Assembly: GCA_021733665.1 (NCBI GenBank)
Contig: JAHREI010000004.1
Span: 186,001 to 250,000, forward strand
DNA: 64,000 nucleotides
DNA from: Bacillus subtilis
GTDB taxonomy: Bacteria; Pseudomonadota; Alphaproteobacteria; Rhizobiales; Rhizobiaceae
Direction: 5' to 3'
Shown: piece after piece, positions 57,682-64,000 of the stretch
Numbering within the stretch: the first letter of the stretch is position 1
Layout of the letters: each line of letters begins with the position of its first letter
Translations under genes and position numbers: made by a program
The notes under the pieces: model-generated
Database searches by the model: none
What the model was told of the DNA's origin: nothing
Seen by the model: only the letters and a program-made list of their open reading frames with translations

Positions 57682-58899
57682 ATGTTGGATTGGGAAAAAA
57701 TATTCGCAACGCGCTCTTCGCGTATGAAAGCGTCTGAAATTCGTGAATTGTTGAAACTGCTTGAGCGTCCCGATATTATTTCTTTCGCTGGCGGTATTCC
57801 TGATCCGAAGCTGTTTCCGGCGGAAGAGTTTAAAGAAGCCTATGCTGATATTTTCGCATCCGGCAAATCCGATGCAGCACTGCAATATTCGGTAAGTGAA
57901 GGCTATAAGCCGCTGCGCGAATGGCTGCAGGGTGAAATGGCAAAGCTCGGTGTACCATGTGCACCGGAGAATATTTTCATCACTTCCGGCTCTCAGCAGG
58001 CATTGGATTATCTGGGCAAACTGTTCCTGTCGCCAAATGATACGGCGCTAGTTGTTCGCCCGACCTATCTCGGTGCATTGCAGGCTTTCAATGCCTATGA
58101 GCCGACCTATGATGATCTGCAGCCAAACGGCAATCGCACACCGGCTTCTTACGAAGAAGCTGCTGCCAAGGCTGGCGGCAAGGTCAAGTTTGCTTATTTC
58201 TCGGCAGATTTCAGCAACCCGACCGGTGAAACCATTGATCGTGAAGGCCGTGAAAAGCTGATTGATCTGGGCGATGAAATGGATATCGCACTGATCGAAG
58301 ATGCTGCCTATCAGTATCTGCGTTTTGACGGTACACCGATCCCGCCGGTTCTGGCGTTGGAGATTGAGCGTAAAGGCTCGATTGAAAATACCCGTACCAT
58401 CTATTCCGGCAGTTTCTCCAAGACGCTGGCACCGGGCCTGCGTGTTGGTTATGTTGTGGCCAACAGCACAGTTATCCGCAAGCTGGTGCTGATGAAGCAG
58501 GCTGCTGATCTGCATTCTTCAACCATCAACCAGCTGGCTGTTCATCATGTTGCTGCCAATGGTTTTGATGCGCAGATTGCTAAGATCAAGGCTGTATATT
58601 CCCATCGCCGCAACAAAATGCTCGAAGCGCTGGATAAATATATGCCGAAATCGGCTACATGGACCAAGCCTGAGGGTGGTATGTTCATCTGGGTAACCCT
58701 GCCGGATTATATGAATGGCGCTGACCTGCTTGCCGCAGCCATTGAGACTGAAAAAGTCGCCTTTGTGCCGGGTAAAGCATTCCATGCCGATGGCAGTGGT
58801 GCCAATACAGTGCGTCTGGCCTATTCCTGTGCCAATGACGAGATGATTGAAGAGGGCATCAAACGCCTTGGCAATCTGATCCGAGCGCACCAGAAATAA
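57682..58899 (+). CDS. PLP-dependent class I/II aminotransferase (2-aminoadipate type)
   Basis: 405-aa fold-type I enzyme of the LysN/MocR-catalytic branch. The N-terminus has ISFAGGIPDPKLFPAEEF (substrate glycines), ITSGSQQALDYLGKLF binds PLP phosphate, SADFSNPTGETID contains the conserved Asn-Pro, and the PLP lysine is in IYSGSFSKTLAPGLRVGYVV near 240. There is no DNA-binding domain, so it is an enzyme rather than a MocR regulator. Physiological substrates are not determined. Confidence 0.9.
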   Translation: MLDWEKIFATRSSRMKASEIRELLKLLERPDIISFAGGIPDPKLFPAEEFKEAYADIFASGKSDAALQYSVSEGYKPLREWLQGEMAKLGVPCAPENIFITSGSQQALDYLGKLFLSPNDTALVVRPTYLGALQAFNAYEPTYDDLQPNGNRTPASYEEAAAKAGGKVKFAYFSADFSNPTGETIDREGREKLIDLGDEMDIALIEDAAYQYLRFDGTPIPPVLALEIERKGSIENTRTIYSGSFSKTLAPGLRVGYVVANSTVIRKLVLMKQAADLHSSTINQLAVHHVAANGFDAQIAKIKAVYSHRRNKMLEALDKYMPKSATWTKPEGGMFIWVTLPDYMNGADLLAAAIETEKVAFVPGKAFHADGSGANTVRLAYSCANDEMIEEGIKRLGNLIRAHQK

Positions 58900-58902
58900 T
58901 AC

Positions 58903-59007
58903 TAGAGCGCCGTGTGCCAGACTTGGCACACAAAGGTCGCTCTAACACTGTAAAATTAGAGCATAATTTTATCTTAGACTGATCCAAGTTTAAGGAATTA
59001 TGCTCTA
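58903..59007. repeat. Two adjacent palindromic repeats with TAGAGC ends
   Basis: Unit 1 (58903-58944): TAGAGCG and CGCTCTA ends enclose TGTGCCA-GACT-TGGCACA. Unit 2 (58957-59007): TAGAGCATAATT pairs perfectly with AATTATGCTCTA around a 27-nt loop. The TAGAGC/GCTCTA ends are shared with the repeat at 61423-61529. Confidence 0.75.
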
Positions 59008-59021
59008 TCTGTTGAAATTGG

Positions 59022-59050
59022 AAAAGCCGGAGCCTTGCTCCGGCTTTTTT
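59022..59050 (+). terminator. Terminator after the aminotransferase gene
   Basis: AAAGCCGGAGC-CTT-GCTCCGGCTTT with six T. A strong signal, placed after the two repeats. Confidence 0.9.
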
Positions 59051-59072
59051 ATGTCTTCAGAGCAGAGTTTCA

Positions 59073-59130
59073 GCTTAAGCATATCGCCGTTAAATGGATG
59101 CATTTAATAGCGATATGTCTCGGTGCTTAA
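59073..59130. repeat. Palindromic repeat (family A, second copy)
   Basis: CATATCGC and GCGATATG flank TTAAATG-GAT-GCATTTAA. The layout and many bases match the inner part of the repeat at 41836-41966 (GCATGTCGC, TAAATG, CATTTA). Confidence 0.7.
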
Positions 59131-59266
59131 CTTACTGAATTTACGGCTTTCTTTATAAAATATGCTTGGCTTTAGCGGGCAATCCTGTAGCTTGGATACG
59201 CAATAATTTTATAGGCTTGAGTCCGGATATTGGTGAGCGGTTCAGGCGGAGAATGAGGGGAAACTC

Positions 59267-60886
59267 ATGACTTTAATCAAAAAATACACTCTGGCTCTGG
59301 CCTGTGCATCCGTACTCGGTATGAGTGCAGGGGCTTATGCCGCAACACCGGCGAATACGCTGGTTGTGGCCATGGCCATTGACGACGTAATTTCTCTCGA
59401 TCCGGCAGAAATCTTCGAAATCACCACATCCGAAATTCTGACAAACACCTATGAGCGTTTGGTCACAACCGATCCGAAAGATCCGACCAAGATTATCCCG
59501 CAGATTGCAGAAAGCTGGACGATCTCTGAAGATGGCAAGACCATTACATTTAAAGTTAAGCAGGGGCAGAAATTTGCCTCCGGCAATCCGCTGACAGCAC
59601 AGGATGTGGTTTACTCGCTGCATCGTGCAATCAAGCTGGATCTCAGCCCTGCATTCATCATCAGCCAGTTTGGCCTGAACAAAGACAATGTCGACAAGCT
59701 GGTAACTGCACCAGATGATTATACTGTCGTCTTCTCTACAGAAGAAAGCTTTGCACCAAGCTTTGTGCTCAACGGACTGTCTTCCAGTGTTGCTTCTGTC
59801 GTAGACAGCAAGCTGGTTAAAGAACATGAAGTAAAAACCGAGAAAACGGATACCAAGCCATTCGATACAGATTTTGGCTATGACTGGCTGAAACGCAATT
59901 ATGCCGGTTCTGGTGCGTATAGCCTGAAAGAATGGCGCCCGAGCGAAGTAATTCTGCTGGATCGCAATGAAAATTACAGCGGATCAAAACCGGCTGTTGA
60001 ACGCGCTATATATCGTCATGTGAAAGAAAGCATGTCACAGCGTTTGCTGTTGCAGGCCGGTGATATTGATGTGGCGCGCAATTTGGAGCCGGGCGATATT
60101 GCTGAATTTGCTAAGAACAGCGATTTCAATGTGTTAAGTGCCCCTAAAGGCCGCACATATTATCTGACAGCCAACCAGAATGTGCCGAATCTTGCCAAGC
60201 TGGAAGTACGTCAGGCGATGAAATATCTCATCGATTATGATGCGATTGAAAATACGCTGATTAAAGGCATTGGCCGTACGCACCAGTCTTTCCTGCCACT
60301 GGGCATGTTCGGTGCAATTGAAGACAAGCCGTTCAAGCTGGATGTTGAGAAAGCTAAGCAGTTGCTCGCTGATGCCGGTCTTAAAGATGGTTTTAGCGTG
60401 ACACTTGATGTGCGAAATACACAGCCGGGTGTTGGTATTTCAGAGAGCATTCAACAGACTTTTGCCAAAGCGGGTATCAAGGTTGAGCTGTTGCAGGGCG
60501 ATGGTAAGCTGACCACAACGAAGGTTCGTGCCCGCAAGCATGAGCTCTCGCTGGGTATCTGGGGGCCTGATTATTGGGATCCGCATACCAATGCGTCCAC
60601 CTTTACCTATAATCCGGATAATGGCGATGATGTTTCGATGAAGACAACAGCATGGCGCAGTTCATGGGATATTCCGGAAATGTCCAAGGAAACCATGGAC
60701 GCGGCAAAGGAAACGGACACTGCTAAGCGCGAGCAGATGTATCACAAAATCCAGAAGGATTTTCAGGAAACCAGCCCGTTCGTCATGCTCTATCAGCAGA
60801 TCGAAACAGCTGTTGCAGCTAAAAACGTGAAGAATTTCAATATGGTTGCTGATGCCAACTATATTACAGAGGTCAGCAAAGACTAA
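59267..60886 (+). CDS. ABC transporter substrate-binding protein, family 5 (peptide type)
   Basis: 539-aa periplasmic protein with a signal peptide (YTLALACASVLGMSAGAYA). LVVAMAIDDVISLDPAEIFEITTSEILTNTYERLV is the typical SBP_bac_5 start; WTISEDGKTITFKVKQGQKFASGNPLTAQDVVYSL and NRNENYSG-like elements follow. It binds di- or oligopeptides or similar ligands. No permease or ATPase genes follow; a terminator and a convergent gene come next, so it must work with a transporter encoded elsewhere. Confidence 0.9.
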   Translation: MTLIKKYTLALACASVLGMSAGAYAATPANTLVVAMAIDDVISLDPAEIFEITTSEILTNTYERLVTTDPKDPTKIIPQIAESWTISEDGKTITFKVKQGQKFASGNPLTAQDVVYSLHRAIKLDLSPAFIISQFGLNKDNVDKLVTAPDDYTVVFSTEESFAPSFVLNGLSSSVASVVDSKLVKEHEVKTEKTDTKPFDTDFGYDWLKRNYAGSGAYSLKEWRPSEVILLDRNENYSGSKPAVERAIYRHVKESMSQRLLLQAGDIDVARNLEPGDIAEFAKNSDFNVLSAPKGRTYYLTANQNVPNLAKLEVRQAMKYLIDYDAIENTLIKGIGRTHQSFLPLGMFGAIEDKPFKLDVEKAKQLLADAGLKDGFSVTLDVRNTQPGVGISESIQQTFAKAGIKVELLQGDGKLTTTKVRARKHELSLGIWGPDYWDPHTNASTFTYNPDNGDDVSMKTTAWRSSWDIPEMSKETMDAAKETDTAKREQMYHKIQKDFQETSPFVMLYQQIETAVAAKNVKNFNMVADANYITEVSKD

Positions 60887-60912
60887 TCTCTCTGTTTTTT
60901 ATTAGACGCAAT

Positions 60913-60954
60913 AACGCCCCTTCAGACATCGGTTTGAAGGGGCGTTGTTTTTTT
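60913..60954. terminator. Terminator after the peptide-binding protein gene
   Basis: AACGCCCCTTCA and TGAAGGGGCGTT form a 12-bp stem with a 10-nt loop and GTTTTTTT. The convergent BA14K-type gene ends 5 bp beyond it. Confidence 0.9.
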
Positions 60955-60958
60955 GAGA

Positions 60959-61387
60959 TCAGAAAGGCGAGTTGCAGGTTTTTCGCACACCGGCAAAAGG
61001 CTGATAGCTATTGTCGGAAGCGCGATAAGAGCGGTACTGATTGCTGCACCATTGCATATGGTTGCTATTGTCACTGACAGTCGGTGAGACATCAGAGCCG
61101 ATCCGTTTTGTAGCGCCGCGCTGTACCAGCGGATCGCGGTTCTTATAATTGAGCACGCCGTCTTCGGTGTAGTAGGAGCCGCTTTCTTTACACAAAGTCG
61201 AGCCATAGCAGTTGCGGGCTGCAGGATCGGTGCGGTTGCCACCAGCAATGCCGCCGATAATCAACATGCCGGTCGGGTTGAGTGAGGGAATGCCACCGCT
61301 GATCTGATTGCCGCCTGCATAGGCAGAAACGCCTGAAAACAGGGCAATGCTCAGCGTTAGAGCGGTTTTTATAATGGATCTGGACAT
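60959..61387 (-). CDS. BA14K-like secreted protein
   Basis: 142 aa with a signal peptide (IIKTALTLSIALFSGVSAYA). A glycine-rich stretch IIGGIAGGNRT follows, and the C-terminus HMQWCSNQYRSYRASDNSYQPFAGVRKTC matches the BA14K motif (W-C-x-x-x-Y-R-S-Y-...-Y-...-G-x-R-x-x-C). BA14K proteins of Brucella are reported to be immunoreactive and lectin-like. Between signal and motif four Cys could form disulfides. Confidence 0.8.
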   Translation of the reverse strand: MSRSIIKTALTLSIALFSGVSAYAGGNQISGGIPSLNPTGMLIIGGIAGGNRTDPAARNCYGSTLCKESGSYYTEDGVLNYKNRDPLVQRGATKRIGSDVSPTVSDNSNHMQWCSNQYRSYRASDNSYQPFAGVRKTCNSPF

Positions 61388-61422
61388 GGCAATATCCGTT
61401 CATAAATCTATAAAACTGTCTC

Positions 61423-61529
61423 TTAGAGCGCGTTTCGATCTGATTGAATCAGATCGGCGCTCTAACGCTCTGATTTGACGCGCATCTTGTCCGAAAACCG
61501 TTCTACACTTTTCCGGATGCGCTCTAATA
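61423..61529. repeat. Palindromic repeat with TAGAGCG ends (family B)
   Basis: Unit 1 (61423-61465): TTAGAGCG and CGCTCTAA enclose the perfect palindrome GATCTGATT-G-AATCAGATC. Unit 2 (to 61529): CGCATC-TTGTCCGAAAACCG-TTCTACACTTTTCCGGATGCGCTCTAA, the same layout as the repeat after degP. Such sequences are widespread in Rhizobiales. Confidence 0.78.
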
Positions 61530-61664
61530 TAACTATTAATTGCCGCTAATTTAAGAGGCGGGCACAGCGCCACAAAAATGTTACCGGTCATATCAGCGAT
61601 TGCAATTCATGTGATGCTGTTTAGGTTGGGGAAAGTCGCTGATGAACGCAATGATGGTACCATA

Positions 61665-62837
61665 ATGTCTGATATAATTTCTGCGCAGGTTGAGCCGGTA
61701 AGCGATAATGCTTCATCTGAAAAGCCTGTTTTATTTACGCTGGCGACATTCAACATTGAAAACCTGATGCGGCGGTTTGACTTTACAGGCTATCGCAATG
61801 AGAACCGTCAGGATCGTTCATTGCAGCTCTTTGCCATTGATAATGAGGCGCAGTACCGGTTGCTGGAACAGGCACGCATGGTGGCGCATACGGATGATAC
61901 CCGCCAGCTTTCGGCTTTATCAATTGCACAAACCCGCGCGGATATTCTCTGCCTGCAGGAGGTTGATGATCTCGAGGCACTGAATGCTTTTGAATATGGC
62001 TATTTGTTCAAAATGGTCGGGCAGGGTTACAAACATAAATATCTGATCGATGGTAATGATAGTCGCGGCATTGATGTCAGCGTAATGATGCGCGATACGA
62101 CAAAAAGCGGACATGATATTGAACTGGTCAAGCTGGAGAGCAATGCGCATCTGACCTATCAGGATTTAGGTATTTATGATCCGGTACTGGCAGATATTGG
62201 TATTGAGGCGCATGAGCGCGTATTTAAACGCGATTGTTTAATGCTTGATTTGCGGATTGGCGGTAAGCCGCTGACACTGTTTGTCTCACATTTTAAATCC
62301 ATGGGCGGCGTGCGTTACGGGCAGGATCCGAAACTGACGACCTTGCCGGTGCGTATGGCAGAAGCCCGCGCAGTGCGTATGATTATCGAAAAGCGTTTTG
62401 GTCGTGAAGAAACCGCAAATGCCCGGTGGGTAATCTGCGGTGACTTTAATGATTATTATGAAAAGATAGCGATCAGTGGTGACCAGTGGGATGGTTATCA
62501 GTTTACGCCGGTGCACGAACCTGAAAACTGTCTCAATGTTTTTCTGGAAGACGGTTTCGCAGTGAATTTGGTAGAGCGGCGACCTGAGCTTGATCGCTGG
62601 ACGCTCTATCATACGCGAGGGCCGCAGGAGCGCCATCTGTGTCAGCTGGATTATATCTGGGCATCACCCGCTCTGGCGCAACGCAATGCACATGTTGTGC
62701 CGGAGATTATCCGTAATGGGCAGCCTTATCGTACGGTGTTTCCTGAGGGGCAGGATGTCGCGCGCTTCCCGCGCATTGGCTGGGACAGGCCGAAGGCAAG
62801 TGATCATTGTCCTGTTGCTGTCACACTTGAGTTGTAA
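61665..62837 (+). CDS. Endonuclease/exonuclease/phosphatase family protein
   Basis: 390-aa metal-dependent phosphoesterase (EEP fold). ATFNIENLMRRFD near residue 30, LCLQEVDDLEAL near 96 (metal Glu), GIDVSVMMRD, LFVSHFKSMGG near 208, WVICGDFNDYYE near 258 and the final RPKASDHCPVAVTLEL (catalytic Asp-His) give the full motif set. No signal peptide. An upstream TTG at 61578 is rejected. The substrate is unknown; a Nudix gene follows 30 bp later. Confidence 0.85.
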   Translation: MSDIISAQVEPVSDNASSEKPVLFTLATFNIENLMRRFDFTGYRNENRQDRSLQLFAIDNEAQYRLLEQARMVAHTDDTRQLSALSIAQTRADILCLQEVDDLEALNAFEYGYLFKMVGQGYKHKYLIDGNDSRGIDVSVMMRDTTKSGHDIELVKLESNAHLTYQDLGIYDPVLADIGIEAHERVFKRDCLMLDLRIGGKPLTLFVSHFKSMGGVRYGQDPKLTTLPVRMAEARAVRMIIEKRFGREETANARWVICGDFNDYYEKIAISGDQWDGYQFTPVHEPENCLNVFLEDGFAVNLVERRPELDRWTLYHTRGPQERHLCQLDYIWASPALAQRNAHVVPEIIRNGQPYRTVFPEGQDVARFPRIGWDRPKASDHCPVAVTLEL

Positions 62838-62867
62838 GGCAATGCACGGTGTAACGGAGCGGCAAAA

Positions 62868-63575
62868 ATGCAGGATTTAACCGAGAACAAAATTTATCCG
62901 GTGCAGGACGTAAGGGTTCTGGTTGAGGCCGGTGAACCGGATTATGTCGTGCATAACAGGCAGAAAATTGATGAGAACTGGCAGCAGGAGGTTGCTGCTA
63001 ATTCTTCGCTCTATGATGGTGAGATTTATCTGGCGACACGTGCTGAATTGCGTGACGGGATTTTGACGGCTTCTTATCAGCGCACGTCTTTCCGCAGTCT
63101 GCTTTATTGGCGCAGAGATAAAAGCAAGGATAAGCCGTTTCATATTTTTGGCAGTGGTGTGATTGTTTCATCCGACAATAAATTGCTGCTCGGACAGATG
63201 GCCTCGCATAATGCTGTGGCCGGACGTATTTATTTTCCGGCCGGTTCCAATGATGATCAGGATATCGTTGACGGACAGGTTGACTTTGCCGGCAATGCCC
63301 GCCGCGAAGTGCTGGAAGAAACCGGCATTGATCTGGCCGATGCACGACGCACGGGCGGTTATAGTTTGGTGATGAGTGAGCGTAGTCTGGCACTGTTTTG
63401 TTGCTATTATTTCGATCGGACAGCGGTGCAGTTAGAGACGCAAGCCAGACAGTTTATTGCATCACAGGAAAAACCGGAATTGTCGGGCGTGCTTATGATC
63501 GGGCAGGACGAGGCGCTGGATGAACGTAGTCCGCCTTATATCCGTGCTTTTATGGACTGGTATTTTACGCAATAA
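62868..63575 (+). CDS. Nudix hydrolase with long N-terminal domain
   Basis: 235 aa. GGAG precedes the ATG. The first 95 residues form an unassigned domain. The Nudix box region is PAGSNDDQDIVDGQVDFAGNARREVLEETGIDL (about 124-156): REVLEETGI is intact, while the first half lacks the usual GxxxxxE spacing and carries several extra residues. The REXXEE metal site is complete, so it may still hydrolyse nucleoside-diphosphate derivatives. Confidence 0.8.
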   Translation: MQDLTENKIYPVQDVRVLVEAGEPDYVVHNRQKIDENWQQEVAANSSLYDGEIYLATRAELRDGILTASYQRTSFRSLLYWRRDKSKDKPFHIFGSGVIVSSDNKLLLGQMASHNAVAGRIYFPAGSNDDQDIVDGQVDFAGNARREVLEETGIDLADARRTGGYSLVMSERSLALFCCYYFDRTAVQLETQARQFIASQEKPELSGVLMIGQDEALDERSPPYIRAFMDWYFTQ

Positions 63576-63729
63576 TTTCAGTCTGTGTTGACTGCGATAC
63601 TCTGCTTGTTGAAAAGCAGTTCATGAATCGTTTGAATGTTTTAGCAGGGAATGCAAATGTGTTGAATCAGATGCCATCTTTTTTAAAGGCGGCAGTGATC
63701 ATCATAGGTCAGTGGGAAGGGCAGAGATT

Positions 63730-64000
63730 ATGAGCAGTAAACGGATGCAGGGGCGTTTCTACGAAATCTACGATGTTTTCACAGAAAAGCCACTGGCGGG
63801 AAATCCGCTCGCCGTTGTTCATGATGCTGACGGGTTGGATGATGCCACGATGCTGGCGATTGCACGGGAGTTTAATCTCTCTGAAACCGTCTTTGTCTCG
63901 CCGCCGGAAAATCCGTTGCACTCGGCATCTATCCGCATATTCACGCCGGAATATGAGCTGAATTTTGCCGGTCATCCAACGGTAGGGACAGCAATTGCTC
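63730..64000 (+). CDS. PhzF family isomerase/epimerase, 5' part (cut by window edge)
   Basis: First 90 codons of a PhzF-like protein. [28 protein letters not shown] is the typical start with the catalytic Glu position further on ([13 protein letters not shown]), then [33 protein letters not shown] lies upstream. The fold is the diaminopimelate-epimerase type; the substrate is unknown. Confidence 0.9.
   Translation, partial: MSSKRMQGRFYEIYDVFTEKPLAGNPLAVVHDADGLDDATMLAIAREFNLSETVFVSPPENPLHSASIRIFTPEYELNFAGHPTVGTAIA

Overview
The window is a chromosomal segment of an alphaproteobacterium, most probably a member of the Brucellaceae (Brucella/Ochrobactrum relatives of moderate GC, such as Pseudochrobactrum or Paenochrobactrum). 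Supporting signs are a Brucella-type division and cell-wall cluster, an FtsZ with a long Pro/Gln-rich linker, a circularly permuted two-piece tmRNA, alphaproteobacterial SspB, a BA14K-type secreted protein, DUF4169 and DUF2853 proteins, and several families of short palindromic repeats of the Rhizobiales kind. The genus is inference. No phage, transposase, integrase, CRISPR array or tRNA gene is visible; gene content is mostly core metabolism and envelope biology.

Layout. 1-16.5 kb: the dcw cluster, ftsW (cut by the window edge)-murG-murC-murB-ddlB-ftsQ-ftsA-ftsZ-lpxC, then bamD, recN and ligA, all on the plus strand. It is broken into sub-operons by terminators after murC, murB and ftsZ and by promoters before murB, ftsZ and lpxC. 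16.7-24.3 kb: AzlCD amino-acid exporter, aminopeptidase P, prmA, a Sco copper chaperone with a small membrane protein, a hexapeptide acyltransferase, CreA, and mntH behind a Mur/Fur-type operator. 24.3-29.8 kb, minus strand: a dicarboxylate-type symporter, a truncated Nudix gene coupled to uvrD, and an unusual kinase-like protein. 30.1-37.8 kb: a giant AsmA protein, a small RHH/DUF4169 pair, sspB, an MFS drug exporter, ssrA (tmRNA) and a DUF2853 gene. 37.9-43.8 kb: thyA-folA, hflK-hflC-DUF2065 and a DegP/HtrA protease. 43.8-47.1 kb: GNAT-serB divergent from miaA, then a degenerate GGDEF protein. 47.2-56.9 kb: ilvB-ilvN behind a transcription attenuator, LysE exporter, RecD-like helicase, pdxJ, kup, tetR and ilvC. 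57-64 kb: GNAT, PLP aminotransferase, orphan peptide-binding protein, BA14K protein, endonuclease/phosphatase family protein, Nudix hydrolase and the start of a PhzF-family gene.

How the genes work together: the first 12 kb make and polymerise the peptidoglycan precursor (MurG/C/B, Ddl, FtsW), build the Z-ring (FtsQ/A/Z), start lipid A synthesis (LpxC) and insert outer-membrane proteins (BamD). SspB, the tmRNA, HflKC and the Do-type protease form a dispersed protein quality-control set. IlvBN and IlvC are three consecutive-pathway proteins of branched-chain amino-acid synthesis, and AzlCD may export their products.

Most notable observations: (1) murC and ilvC, two unrelated genes 53 kb apart, are each followed by an extra copy of their own 3' end that still encodes nearly the same C-terminus but with mainly synonymous changes, which looks like the scar of recombination with a diverged allele; (2) an Ile/Leu/Val attenuator upstream of ilvBN whose promoter places the transcription start on the A of the leader-peptide AUG, so the leader is predicted to be leaderless; (3) a permuted tmRNA encoding the tag ANDNKAQGYALAA about 2 kb from sspB, which encodes the adaptor for such tags; (4) a kinase-like protein with a C-terminal domain resembling that of acyl/AMP ligases; (5) an LpxC lacking several normally conserved residues.
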